Below the pieces are notes generated by a model, which saw nothing but the letters and a program-made list of their open reading frames with translations, ran no database searches and was not told the origin of the DNA. A stretch of DNA of 64,000 nt from an uncultured Ardenticatenia bacterium (lineage in GTDB: Bacteria; Chloroflexota; Anaerolineae; 4572-78; NAK82): the NCBI GenBank assembly GCA_937127125.1, contig CAKZLO010000062.1, positions 1 to 64,000 on the forward strand. Reading direction: 5' to 3'. Positions within the stretch are counted from its first letter, which is position 1; every line of letters starts with the position of its first letter. A program made the translations under genes and the position numbers. Below are positions 36,164-44,748 of this stretch, one piece after another.

Positions 36164-37240
36164 TCAACCGTTGCCCAACAACCCTAGCTGTGAGTGGTCG
36201 CCTAAGGTGAACTTGTACGCGCGCGGTCGAATGGGGGACCTTTGGATGATTACGTGGCGACCGATCAGACTGTCCTCAATGCGCTGATCCAGATCGCGTA
36301 TTTGACTGTGCTCTAACACGATAGAACGACTCACCTCGGCATTCTCAATGATCACATGATGATAAATGGAGGTGAAGGGGCCGATATAGGCATTGATGAT
36401 ACGGCTGTGTTCCCCGATAATGGCAGGTCCGCGAATGACGCTGTTGATCACCTCGGCCCCTTTCTCGATGGTCACGCGGCTGTCCACCTGAGAGGCACGA
36501 TCAACATAACCCTCAATGCACGGTGTGAGCTCCTCGAGCACCAAGCTGTTTGCCTCCAACATGTCGCCCGGACGGCCCGTATCAATCCACCATCCACGGT
36601 GGATATAGGGATGCACGGTGTAGTTGTGCTCGACGAGCCACTGGATGGCATCCGTGATCTCCAACTCCCCACGCCATGATGGCGTAATGTTTTCCACTGC
36701 CTCAAAGATGTGGTGGTTAAACATATAGATACCCACCAAGGCAAGATCACTGGGAGGATCTTTGGGCTTCTCGATCAGTCGCACAATACGCCCTTGTTCG
36801 TCCAGCTCGGCTACACCGTACTGTTCGGGCACGTCCACATGGGTGAGTACAATCTGACTGTCATAATTGCTTTCTGCAAACTCGGCGATGAGTGGACTGA
36901 TACCTCCTTGGATGACATTGTCTCCCAGGAACATGACAAACCGCTCATCTCCCAAGAAATCACGTGAGATTTTCACGGCATGCGCAAGGCCCAGTGGAGC
37001 TTCTTGGCGGATGTAAGTGATGTGAACACCCCATCGATCTCCGCGTCCGACTGCCCGTCGAATCTCTTCCTCTGTGTCCCCTACCACAATGCCGATCTCT
37101 GTGATGCCGGCGTCGCGGATCGATTCGATGACACGGAACAGAATGGGTTTGTTCGCTACAGGGATCAGCTGCTTGGCACTAGTATAGGTTAATGGATACA
37201 GGCGTGTCCCCTTGCCTCCGCTTAGAACGAGCCCTTTCAC
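36164..37240 (-). CDS. Glucose-1-phosphate thymidylyltransferase-like nucleotidyltransferase
   Basis: In this 358-aa protein, the N-terminal nucleotidyltransferase has GLVLSGGKGTRLYPLTYTSAKQLIPVANKP and GDNVIQGG, as in RmlA/RfbA. A left-handed beta helix (EKGAEVINSVIRGPAIIGEHSRIINAYIGPF) forms the C-terminal half, giving the long type also found in StrD-like enzymes. It makes dTDP-glucose or a similar NDP-sugar for the exopolysaccharide genes upstream on the same strand. It is the last gene of that operon, 14 nt after the kinase gene. Confidence 0.88.
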   Translation of the reverse strand: MKGLVLSGGKGTRLYPLTYTSAKQLIPVANKPILFRVIESIRDAGITEIGIVVGDTEEEIRRAVGRGDRWGVHITYIRQEAPLGLAHAVKISRDFLGDERFVMFLGDNVIQGGISPLIAEFAESNYDSQIVLTHVDVPEQYGVAELDEQGRIVRLIEKPKDPPSDLALVGIYMFNHHIFEAVENITPSWRGELEITDAIQWLVEHNYTVHPYIHRGWWIDTGRPGDMLEANSLVLEELTPCIEGYVDRASQVDSRVTIEKGAEVINSVIRGPAIIGEHSRIINAYIGPFTSIYHHVIIENAEVSRSIVLEHSQIRDLDQRIEDSLIGRHVIIQRSPIRPRAYKFTLGDHSQLGLLGNG

Positions 37241-37254
37241 CTTTGTGTTCTCCT

Positions 37255-37920
37255 TCAGCGATAATTGGGATAGTAGCCTCCAAAGCTGCGATCGAAAGGA
37301 GCATTCAGCAATACCGAGCCCACTAGCCAGGCATTCACCTTGTCCAGGCGATCCTTTGCGGCGCGCACATGGTCACGCCGAGTGCTCCCAGCCTCCACGA
37401 CTAATAACACGCCATCCACCTTGCTTGCCAACAATGAAGCGTCTGTCACCACGATCAAAGGGGGAGCATCGAAGAGGACCATGTCCGCCTGTTCGCGCAA
37501 CTGAGCAATAATTTCTTCCATACGACGCGTTGCCAGTAGCTGGCTAGGAATGGAAGGCAGTGGTCCGCTGGTCAGAACCTTTAGAGTGGTATTGGGAATC
37601 GCTTGAAGCGGAAGGTCAGATGCTGCCACATTACCACGGAACAGATCGGTTAGGCCTCGCTCATTCGGCAAGCCGAAGATGGTGTGCAAGCTAGGGCGAC
37701 GCAGGTCTGCGTCCACAGCGATGACAGAGCGCTCCCCGTCTGCCAAAGCTACCGCCAAGTTGGCGAGCGCCAAGCTCTTGTTCTCCTTGGGACTGGGCGA
37801 CGTCACCAACAACGTACGCAGCACGCGGTCAACCGCGGCAAATTCGAGGTTGACACACAGGGCACGATATGCTTCCGCTGCTGGTGACGTGGGAGAAGTC
37901 AACGTAATGATTTGATCCAT
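37255..37920 (-). CDS. CpsD/BY-kinase-like tyrosine kinase, Walker A variant
   Basis: This 221-aa MinD-like ATPase of the bacterial tyrosine kinase family has Walker A' VIAVDADLRRPSL, Walker B MVLFDAPPL, and a C-terminal Tyr cluster (FGGYYPNYR) typical of autophosphorylation tails. The first P-loop reads SPKENKSLALANLA instead of the usual PGEGKS, with both Gly missing, so ATP binding may be weakened. Such kinases act with a CpsC/Wzz-type partner to control exopolysaccharide chain length; two such partners are directly upstream. The start is taken at the ATG 37920. Confidence 0.82.
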   Translation of the reverse strand: MDQIITLTSPTSPAAEAYRALCVNLEFAAVDRVLRTLLVTSPSPKENKSLALANLAVALADGERSVIAVDADLRRPSLHTIFGLPNERGLTDLFRGNVAASDLPLQAIPNTTLKVLTSGPLPSIPSQLLATRRMEEIIAQLREQADMVLFDAPPLIVVTDASLLASKVDGVLLVVEAGSTRRDHVRAAKDRLDKVNAWLVGSVLLNAPFDRSFGGYYPNYR

Positions 37921-37962
37921 TGCTTCCAGATATCCTCCCAAACCGCTGATAATTGCACAGCG

Positions 37963-38691
37963 TTATGCACCGCGCTTGGCGGCTGCCAGTCTACGTTCCG
38001 TTGCTCGACTGCCGCTTTCAGGAACAACAGGCGGGATGACGCCCAGCACGGTTACCTGAACAGCGCGTTCGAGATCTTCGTCGGTGCGGATGACATCTTG
38101 TTCCAACCATTCTAGGAAGAACACCACCAGCAGACCGATCAAAAATCCAACCAGTCCACCAGCCAGCGTGTTGATCCTGGTGTTAGGGGAATACTGCTGA
38201 TAGCCCAGATTCCACACCGAGTCTAATATGCTCACCTCGATCCGGTCGCGTTTGTCCTGTCGTTGATTCCACGCGTCACGATCTTCTACGAATACCTCGG
38301 CCATAGTTTGGGCAATAGTCATTGCGACCTGAGGGTCGGGATCGCGCGCTTCAATTTGTAGGGTGAAGGTATCGGCTGCTGGGCTGACAAACAGTTTGCT
38401 CAACAGAGTGGTTGTATCCATATCCAGCTGGGCACGGTCAATCACTTCTTGGGCCATCTTGTGTGTACGAATGTTCTCGGCATAGTTGCGTAGCAGATCT
38501 TTGGTGGTGTTGCTAAGCCCCCAATCTGCGCGCGCCGGATTGACGCTCAACTTGACACTGGCACTGTAGATAGGTATCTGCATTCTGCTGACGGCGAAAG
38601 CGGTAACAGCTGCCACGACCGCGACCAGAACGGCAATCCATCCTCGTTTTGATAGAATGCGCAAGTAATCCGTAATCTCCATCCTGTTCAC
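37963..38691 (-). CDS. Wzz/CpsC-type chain-length protein (first copy)
   Basis: The 242-aa protein has an N-terminal membrane helix (WIAVLVAVVAAVTAFAVSR), an extracytoplasmic domain with YSASVKLSVNP and IEARDPDPQVAMTIAQTMAEVF, and a second helix near residue 180 (LAGGLVGFLIGLLVVFFLEWL). The cytoplasmic end has DEDLERAVQVTVLGVIPPV, where the BY-kinase docks. It regulates polysaccharide length and export. It is one of two in the operon. Confidence 0.85.
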   Translation of the reverse strand: MNRMEITDYLRILSKRGWIAVLVAVVAAVTAFAVSRMQIPIYSASVKLSVNPARADWGLSNTTKDLLRNYAENIRTHKMAQEVIDRAQLDMDTTTLLSKLFVSPAADTFTLQIEARDPDPQVAMTIAQTMAEVFVEDRDAWNQRQDKRDRIEVSILDSVWNLGYQQYSPNTRINTLAGGLVGFLIGLLVVFFLEWLEQDVIRTDEDLERAVQVTVLGVIPPVVPESGSRATERRLAAAKRGA

Positions 38692-38712
38692 CCCTCCCGA
38701 TTCAGAACAGCA

Positions 38713-39399
38713 TTACCGCCACCTACCGGGCACTTCGGCCAGCACAGTGATCCCCATCGCTTCCAGTTCCGACTTGTTTCTCACACTGTCGTCCAGATAG
38801 TCCAACAGAAAGCACAGTGCCACGCCCGCCAACACAGCTAGAAGCAAGCGCACCGGCAGGTCAAGGCGCTGGGTAAGGCTGGGAGGCAATGGGGCGACGC
38901 GCGGTCCATCAAAGAGGCGGACAATGGGCTGCAAGGAGCCAAGGCGACCAAAGTAGGCAGGGGCTTCTTGTTGCAACACCTCGACGGTTGTCCGGACGAT
39001 CGCGCCTGCCTGATCAGGATCGCCCCATGTTACTTGGATCTCAACCACACGATGAATCTGTTGGGAAGAGGTGGAGCTCTGGAGGATGCCTGGCGGCACC
39101 TGGATGCCCTGCGCAGCCAGCCGATCACTAACCATACGAGCCACAGAATCCCCTGTCACAAAAGCACTGAAGTCGTCCACCAGATATTCGGTTGCTTGGG
39201 GTGCGGTGAGTCGAGGGTCAAACCCCATACCTTCGACTTGCTGCAAAGGTGGCACATCCACCAACAACCGAGCTGAGGCCACAAATTGGGGCATCACAGG
39301 CTGGCGCAGCGCCAGGCTGAGAAGCAACACAATTGCCAGTAATCCCAGTGGCAGCCAAAAACGTCTGCGGATAATGGACACGTATTGTCGAAGTTCCAT
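38713..39399 (-). CDS. Wzz/CpsC-type chain-length protein (second copy)
   Basis: The 228-aa protein has helices near residues 12-30 and 183-200 (LLLAVLAGVALCFLLDYLDD) bracketing an outer domain with QFVASARLLVDVPP. The cytoplasmic end is DSVRNKSELEAMGITVLAEVPG. It is diverged from the neighbouring copy but of the same build, so the pair may work as a heteromer. It is 45 nt downstream of the GT4 gene. Confidence 0.82.
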   Translation of the reverse strand: MELRQYVSIIRRRFWLPLGLLAIVLLLSLALRQPVMPQFVASARLLVDVPPLQQVEGMGFDPRLTAPQATEYLVDDFSAFVTGDSVARMVSDRLAAQGIQVPPGILQSSTSSQQIHRVVEIQVTWGDPDQAGAIVRTTVEVLQQEAPAYFGRLGSLQPIVRLFDGPRVAPLPPSLTQRLDLPVRLLLAVLAGVALCFLLDYLDDSVRNKSELEAMGITVLAEVPGRWR

Positions 39400-39444
39400 A
39401 GATCCTATATGGGAAGTGTAGATAATTTCCTGCTTCCCGTCAAA

Positions 39445-40572
39445 CTATGCGCGGAACTGTTCCCAACAGGTCGTAACAAACTCGGTAAACTCTTGTTTGA
39501 AGCGCTCCACGCTGAAGCGCTGCGCGTGATGGTGAATGCGCATCCGATCAAATCGCATCTCTTCCAGACGGTGCACTGCTTCGATCAGGGACTCGACCGT
39601 TTGCTCTGGAAACAGCACGCCCGTCTCACCGTCAATCACAGTGTCGAGGGCGCCGCCGCCAGCGTAGGCGATCACAGGCCGCCCTGCTGCCTGCGCCTCC
39701 ACAGGGGCAATACCAAAGTCCTCGCAACCCGGAAAAACAAAGGCCTTGCAATGTGCCAGCAAATGTGCGACTTCGCTGCTGGGCAGGCGACCAGTAAACT
39801 GCACCGTAGGACCAGCAAGGCGCTGTAACGCAGCGCGGTCACGACCATCTCCGACCACAATAAGTGGACGCCGCATCTGAGTGAAGGCACATACTGCCAA
39901 ATCAATGCGTTTGTAAGGGATGAGACGCGAGACCACCAAGTAATAATCACCGGGCGGAGCATCGGAAGGGTGATAACGTTCAGTGTGCACAGGTGGGTAG
40001 ATCACAGTTGACTCGCGCGAATAATATTGGGCAATCCTGTGCTGGACCTCTCGAGAAATAGCCACAAAGTAGTCCACCTGGTCTGCGGCACGTCGATCCC
40101 AATTGCGCAGCCATCGGATCAACAGTCGCAACGCGACACGCGCAGCAGTGCCGATCTCCTCGCGCTTCACATAAGCTTCATAGTCCCACACGTAACGGGT
40201 AGGCGTCAGGCAGTAGTCAATGTGGAGCTGATCACGCGTAGTCCGCACTCCGTGGCAAAACCCACTCTTGTTGGAAATCACCAGATCATACCCGCGCACG
40301 TCCATGCTGTGCACAGCGAACGGATAGAACGGGAGGTACATCTGGTGATGACGGTAGATCCCGGGTGCCCGATCCAACCACGTGGAGCGAATATCCCACG
40401 ATTGGTAGTGTTTGGGCATTCCCGCGCGCCAGTAAATTGTAGTGAAGATGGGAGCTCTCGGGAACAGCTCGACGAGTGTTTCCAAGACTGACTCTGCGCC
40501 CCCCAGCTGATTGAGCCAGTCATGGACGATGGCAACCTTTGCTTGCGAGAGCTCACGGGTTATACGGGCCAC
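39445..40572 (-). CDS. GT4-family glycosyltransferase
   Basis: The 375-aa soluble GT-B enzyme has VAIVHDWLNQLGGAESVLE at the N-terminus, the donor-binding half with VVSRLIPYKRIDLAVCAF, and a C-terminal GCEDFGIAPVEAQAAGRPVIAYAGGGALDTV with the EX7E-like motif of retaining GT4 enzymes. It transfers a sugar from a nucleotide donor to a lipid-linked or polysaccharide acceptor. It overlaps the upstream gene by 20 nt, so they are cotranslated. Confidence 0.88.
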   Translation of the reverse strand: MARITRELSQAKVAIVHDWLNQLGGAESVLETLVELFPRAPIFTTIYWRAGMPKHYQSWDIRSTWLDRAPGIYRHHQMYLPFYPFAVHSMDVRGYDLVISNKSGFCHGVRTTRDQLHIDYCLTPTRYVWDYEAYVKREEIGTAARVALRLLIRWLRNWDRRAADQVDYFVAISREVQHRIAQYYSRESTVIYPPVHTERYHPSDAPPGDYYLVVSRLIPYKRIDLAVCAFTQMRRPLIVVGDGRDRAALQRLAGPTVQFTGRLPSSEVAHLLAHCKAFVFPGCEDFGIAPVEAQAAGRPVIAYAGGGALDTVIDGETGVLFPEQTVESLIEAVHRLEEMRFDRMRIHHHAQRFSVERFKQEFTEFVTTCWEQFRA

Positions 40573-41509
40573 CGACAGCAGTCGGTCCTAGCACGGTAAA
40601 CTCACCGCTGGCTAGCAGCTTAGAGCTGACGTATAGTTCGAGACGATAGGTGCCAGCACCCACCGGTTTGACAAATATGTAGGAACGATCTTGAGAGCCC
40701 CACTCCCACGTTCCCTCCTCACGGGCGAATTCCAGCCCATTGTAGTACCAAACCTGCGTCCAAGGCACTCCTTCGCGCATACCGCTAAATGGAAAGACAG
40801 CGTAAATGCGCTTCATTGTACTGGAAAAGACCTGAGTCGGATTCACGGGCATCCGGCGGCCATCAATCTCAACGGCAAACGTGATGGGTCCCATGGTAGC
40901 ATTAGGCGGCGGTGGCACAGGTGAACGTTCAGGGATTGGTGAGGGTGTGGCACTAGGCGTTGGAACAGGACTGGCCCGCGAAGTCGGTGTAGGAGTGGGC
41001 CTCTGGAGCATCACAGTCGGCGATGGCGTTAGAGTCGGGGTGGGCGAGATTGTGGCAGTGGGATCCGGCTGCGTAGGTGTGGCAGCAGGTGTAATTACAG
41101 TACTAGGGGCGGCCAGAGTAAATGTCGGGATGATAGTACCTGTCGTCTGCTCGTTTTCCGCTTGACGGGAGGAGGGTACTGTCTGTATTACATCCGTCTG
41201 CGCAGCGGGCAGTTTGGCTGTGAGCATCTCCGCCAACCGGGTCGCCTCTTCTGAGAGATTGATTCGCAGGTCTAGCAGGATAGGCTGGGCATATCCAAAG
41301 AAGCCTGATGCGGCACCAATGGCAATCAGCGCCGCGATTGCCGCTCCGAAGCGAGCACGCCGCGCGCGTGCCCAACCTTCCTCGCGCACAATCGGGAAAA
41401 TGCTGGAGCGCGCTTCACTGATAGAGCGTGACGCCACACCAAGAAGGAGAAACATTAACAGGAGAAACCCGATCGCAGCTACCACAAGCAGTAGGGATAC
41501 TGGGGACAT
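40553..41509 (-). CDS. Membrane-anchored protein with Pro/Thr-rich linker and beta domain
   Basis: This 318-aa protein was not recognised. It has two N-terminal hydrophobic segments (residues 3-25 and 58-75), a linker of about 90 residues of TPTPT-like repeats, and a C-terminal soluble domain (GPITFAVEIDGRRMPVNPTQVFSSTMKRIYAVFPF, VWYYNGLEFAREEGTWEWG). The latter looks like a beta-sandwich that ends in FTVLGP. It heads the exopolysaccharide operon, with a strong promoter upstream. A cell-surface role in polysaccharide handling is inference from context. Confidence 0.65.
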   Translation of the reverse strand: MSPVSLLLVVAAIGFLLLMFLLLGVASRSISEARSSIFPIVREEGWARARRARFGAAIAALIAIGAASGFFGYAQPILLDLRINLSEEATRLAEMLTAKLPAAQTDVIQTVPSSRQAENEQTTGTIIPTFTLAAPSTVITPAATPTQPDPTATISPTPTLTPSPTVMLQRPTPTPTSRASPVPTPSATPSPIPERSPVPPPPNATMGPITFAVEIDGRRMPVNPTQVFSSTMKRIYAVFPFSGMREGVPWTQVWYYNGLEFAREEGTWEWGSQDRSYIFVKPVGAGTYRLELYVSSKLLASGEFTVLGPTAVGGPYNP

Positions 41510-41631
41510 TCCCGATCACCCTTCGGTCGTTATCGCCTCGTCGCCTTTAACAGCACGCTCTGCAAGTGCTCCAGGTTCTGGGCGGGAGAACAAGCAACGC
41601 ATTATCATAGGCAAAGAACCATCCAATTAAC

Positions 41632-41660
41632 AGTATAAACATTGTTGTATGTCCTGTCAA
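41632..41660 (-). promoter_or_regulatory. Promoter of the exopolysaccharide operon
   Basis: TTGACA (41655-41660), a 17-bp spacer and TATACT (41632-41637) lie on the minus strand, about 120 nt upstream of the first gene. Confidence 0.75.
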
Positions 41661-41671
41661 ACGCGGTTCAC

Positions 41672-41699
41672 TTGACATTCCTTCAGAGGGTGATATAAT
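41672..41699 (+). promoter_or_regulatory. Promoter of the liv operon
   Basis: TTGACA (41672-41677), a 16-bp spacer and TATAAT (41694-41699) lie on the plus strand, a consensus match. The next gene starts 325 nt downstream, leaving a long leader. Confidence 0.8.
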
Positions 41700-41727
41700 T
41701 TTCCTTTAATTAGTGTAATAATGAAGC

Positions 41728-41748
41728 ACGACAGTGCCTTCCTGTCGT
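41728..41748 (+). other. Leader hairpin close to the liv promoter
   Basis: ACGACAG and CTGTCGT form a perfect 7-bp stem with a 7-nt loop, about 25 nt after the predicted start of transcription. A short T-rich stretch follows at some distance. It may be part of an attenuator or a 5' stabiliser. Confidence 0.4.
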
Positions 41749-41855
41749 ATGTGCGTTTCTTTTAGAATTGTCCACCTCTGGTTCTTATTGGGTATCAACT
41801 TACTTTAGAGATTTTTGATGATGGCGCAAATGCATTGCATTGGGGATAACCTCCA

Positions 41856-41907
41856 CCGGATCTACACAATTGTTCCGGTTCTCAGCAGAACGATCCGGTC
41901 TAACCGG
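41856..41907 (+). promoter_or_regulatory. Structured liv leader with two alternative pairings
   Basis: CCGGATC (41856-41862) pairs with GATCCGG (41892-41898), enclosing GTTCT-CAGC-AGAAC (41878-41891). Alternatively CCGGTT (41875-41880) pairs with AACCGG (41902-41907). The two arrangements use overlapping bases and exclude each other, as in attenuators or riboswitches. No known riboswitch class was recognised. Confidence 0.35.
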
Positions 41908-42024
41908 CGCGTCAATTTATGTAGGTGAAAGGGGGGATGGCTATCGATTAAGAATGTGCCTGTTGCGCTGTCTCACTGATAGAGGTTATTCTGTACTGAG
42001 TACACTCGCAAGGAGGAGGTCACC

Positions 42025-43470
42025 ATGAAGAAGTGGTTCGTTGTCGTGTTGATCGTAACATTGGCTTTGATGCTTCTGCCATGGGGGGTGTTGGCTGCAC
42101 CGCCGGGGCAGGAGGGTAAGATCTACACTCTCGGGCCGCGGGAGACGTTGTCCTTGATCGCTGCACGCGAGTATGGCAATGTCTTGGCATACCCGGCCAT
42201 CGTCTACTACAACAATCTTGCTGCGCAGACCAATCCACAGCTTACCAAGATTACGGATCCCAACGCTGTCAAGCCGGGCGACGTGATTCTGCTCCCGACC
42301 GCAGATCAGGTGAAAGCATATCTAGCCGGTGAACGCGTCGGCCCTGCCAAGGGTGATGCACCACCTGATGATCTTTGGGGTGTGGTCACCATCGGTCCAG
42401 GCGAACCAGTCCGAATTGGTTTTGCTGCGGCGCTGAGCGGTGCCGGTGTGGATGTGCTGGGCCTGGATGAGAAGCGTGGTGCGGAACTGGCCGTGGCCGA
42501 CCGTCCCACTTTGGCTGGGCATCCGGTGGAGCTGGTTGTAGAAGATGACTTGTGCTCTGGCGAAGGTGGCACCGCAGTGGCCAACAAGTTCGTAGCTGAC
42601 CCGACTATCGTCGCTGTCGTGGGCAACATGTGCTCCAGCTCCTCCATTCCCGCGTCGGACATCTATGAGAAGGCGGGTTATACGATGGTTTCGCCCAGCT
42701 CGACCGCTGTGGCGTTTACGGCACGTGGTTTGCGCTCGGCCAACCGGGTGTGCTGGAGCGACGCTATCCAGGGGCCTGCAGCTGCCAAATTCGTTTATGA
42801 GAAGCTGGGGATCCGAAAGGTTGCTACCATCCATGATGGCAGTCCCTACGGCGAGGGCTTAGTGAATGCCTTCGCGGAAGGATTTAAGGCACTAGGCGGT
42901 GAGGTGGTGGCTCAGGAGGCAGTCTCCGTGGGCGACACCGATATGCGTCCCGTGTTGACCAAGATCAGTGTGACTGGTCCCGAGCTGATCTACTTCGGTG
43001 GCTTTGTGGCGGAAGGTGCCTTCCTGGCTAGCCAGCGCGTTGATGTCGGTATAGAGAAGGTTATCTTCATGGGCGCCGATGGCATCAAGGCAGATGACTT
43101 CATAAAGGCAGCCGGTGCTGCAGCCGAAGGTGCGTACGCGAGTGCAGCGGACTTGGCTACTGCCGGACCGGGTGTCAATGCCTTCTTGGCAAAGTACGAA
43201 GCTACCTATGGTGAGAAGCCACCAGCGCCGTTCCACCTACACGCATACGACGCGGTCAATGTGATCATGGATGCTATCTATGCATCGGCAGTGCAAGGAC
43301 CGGACGGCACACTTTGGATCGGTCGTGAGGCGCTCAACCGTGCTATCCGTGCCACCTCAGGTTATCAGGGGCTGTCGGGAGTGATCACCTGCCAGCCCAA
43401 CGGCGACTGTGGCACCGGAACAGTGGCTATGTCTAAGGTGGTGAATGGCCAGTGGGTGCCTGCGGAGTAG
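42025..43470 (+). CDS. livJ: Branched-chain amino acid-type binding protein with LysM domain
   Basis: The 481-aa protein has an N-terminal signal peptide ending near VLAAPPG with no lipobox Cys. Residues 30-95 are a LysM-like module (IYTLGPRETLSLIAAREYGN, YPAIVYYNN, KPGDVILLP). From residue 125 a LivJ-type type I periplasmic fold starts (PVRIGFAAALSGAGVDVLG, AVVGNMCSSSSIP, MVSPSSTAVAFT, YIHDGSPYG-like segment). The LysM domain may bind peptidoglycan and replace the lipid anchor seen in other Gram-positive-type binding proteins. AGGAGGAGG lies before the ATG. It is followed by two hairpins and the permease genes. Exact ligand unknown. Confidence 0.85.
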   Translation: MKKWFVVVLIVTLALMLLPWGVLAAPPGQEGKIYTLGPRETLSLIAAREYGNVLAYPAIVYYNNLAAQTNPQLTKITDPNAVKPGDVILLPTADQVKAYLAGERVGPAKGDAPPDDLWGVVTIGPGEPVRIGFAAALSGAGVDVLGLDEKRGAELAVADRPTLAGHPVELVVEDDLCSGEGGTAVANKFVADPTIVAVVGNMCSSSSIPASDIYEKAGYTMVSPSSTAVAFTARGLRSANRVCWSDAIQGPAAAKFVYEKLGIRKVATIHDGSPYGEGLVNAFAEGFKALGGEVVAQEAVSVGDTDMRPVLTKISVTGPELIYFGGFVAEGAFLASQRVDVGIEKVIFMGADGIKADDFIKAAGAAAEGAYASAADLATAGPGVNAFLAKYEATYGEKPPAPFHLHAYDAVNVIMDAIYASAVQGPDGTLWIGREALNRAIRATSGYQGLSGVITCQPNGDCGTGTVAMSKVVNGQWVPAE

Positions 43471-43494
43471 AGCAATGAGGCTACCCTCTTGGGG

Positions 43495-43602
43495 AATATA
43501 GCGGCAGAGTCAAAACTAGCGGCTCTCGCGCTATATTTGGTATCTAGGTGAGGAAAGCTTTTGTTTGGAAGATAGGGGCGACTCTTCGTGGTTGCCCCTA
43601 TC
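43495..43602 (+). other. Two stable hairpins between livJ and livH
   Basis: AATATAGCG (43495-43503) pairs with CGCTATATT (43529-43537). GATAGGGGCGAC (43571-43582) pairs with GTTGCCCCTATC (43591-43602), 12 bp including one G-T pair. Neither has a strong T-run, so partial termination or protection of the livJ mRNA end is more likely than a full stop. Confidence 0.55.
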
Positions 43603-43660
43603 AAGACGTAGAAGATCTTATCATAGAGCTCGGTTTCTGAGGGTCTGGAGTGCATCTAGT

Positions 43661-44743
43661 ATGGCGGTAGTATCTCGCGAAGCACAAGTAAGTCGTGCGC
43701 CGATAGTTAGAGTCTCGGTCAACCGCATCTTGCTTTGGGTAGTTGGGCTGGGTGTGGCCGCGTTGGTGGTGTGGCGTATTGCCGGCACCGCAGCGCGAGG
43801 ATTATACGGGCCCGACATATGGATTATGCAGACCCTGAACGGGTTGGTGCAGGGCTCTATGTATGCCTTGGTAGCTCTGGGATATACAATGGTCTATGGT
43901 ATCCTGCTGATGATCAATTTCGCCCATGGGGAGATTTTTATGATCGGGGCTATGGCAGGATACTTTGTCTTGAACGGCTTCCATCAGTCTGGCTTACTAG
44001 CCAGTGATCCTGTACTCGCCTTGCTTCTCACTTTTGTGGTGGGTATGGGGGTGCCCCCTATTGTGGGTGTCTTGTTGGAGCGTATCGCCTACCGTCCATT
44101 GCGCCGAGCACCACGTCTGGTGCCTTTGATCTGTGCTATTGGTGCCTCTTTCTTCTTGCAACAGGCAGTGCGGCTCCTGTTTGGAATTCGCACCAAGGTC
44201 TATCCAACTGTCGCTGTGCTTTCTGGGTCGTGGACGGTCAACGTGGGGGGACGTGACCTGCGTATTCAACATATGAGCGCCCTTATTATCGTGATCACTA
44301 TTATCCTGATGGTTGCACTATACCTGCTGGTGCGCAAGACGAAGATCGGTAAGGCGATGCGCGCCGTGGCTGAGGACAAAGAAGCGGCCGCCCTGATGGG
44401 TATAGATGTGGACTGGGTTATTATGATTACCTTCGCTATTGGATCAGCGCTGGCCGGTGCCGCAGGTGTGATGTGGGGATTGTGGTATAAGCAGGTGATT
44501 CATACGGTGGGCTTCATTCCAGGTATTAAAGCTTTCACATCAGCTGTGTTGGGTGGTATCGGCAACATCCCAGGAGCTATGATGGGAGGGCTCTTCCTCG
44601 GCTTTGTAGAGGCGATTGCTCCTACAGCACTGGATATCAGCACCCAGCTTAAAGATGTCATCTCGTTTGGTTTGCTGGTTATCGTGTTGATCTTCCGACC
44701 CTCCGGCATCTTGGGTGAGGTGTTGTCCGGCAAGAAAGCGTAA
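43661..44743 (+). CDS. livH: Branched-chain amino acid ABC permease, LivH type
   Basis: The 360-aa polytopic protein has the LivH signatures NGLVQGSMYALVALGYTMVYG, INFAHGEIFMIGA, GKAMRAVAEDKEAAALMGID and GVMWGLWYKQ. It forms the membrane channel with LivM. ATG 43661 is chosen, with GGAG 10 nt upstream, rather than the track's earlier start. An extra hydrophobic segment (residues 21-40) precedes the usual first helix. Confidence 0.9.
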   Translation: MAVVSREAQVSRAPIVRVSVNRILLWVVGLGVAALVVWRIAGTAARGLYGPDIWIMQTLNGLVQGSMYALVALGYTMVYGILLMINFAHGEIFMIGAMAGYFVLNGFHQSGLLASDPVLALLLTFVVGMGVPPIVGVLLERIAYRPLRRAPRLVPLICAIGASFFLQQAVRLLFGIRTKVYPTVAVLSGSWTVNVGGRDLRIQHMSALIIVITIILMVALYLLVRKTKIGKAMRAVAEDKEAAALMGIDVDWVIMITFAIGSALAGAAGVMWGLWYKQVIHTVGFIPGIKAFTSAVLGGIGNIPGAMMGGLFLGFVEAIAPTALDISTQLKDVISFGLLVIVLIFRPSGILGEVLSGKKA

Positions 44744-44748
44744 GAGGT

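Larger units (their letters stand above)
41510..42024. promoter_or_regulatory. Divergent control region between exopolysaccharide and liv operons
   Basis: The 515-bp spacer carries back-to-back promoters and a structured leader of about 320 nt on the plus strand (described in separate entries). A short frame, 41954-42028, ends on the ATGA of livJ. A 24-aa leader peptide with five Leu is conceivable but has no ribosome-binding site. Confidence 0.6.
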
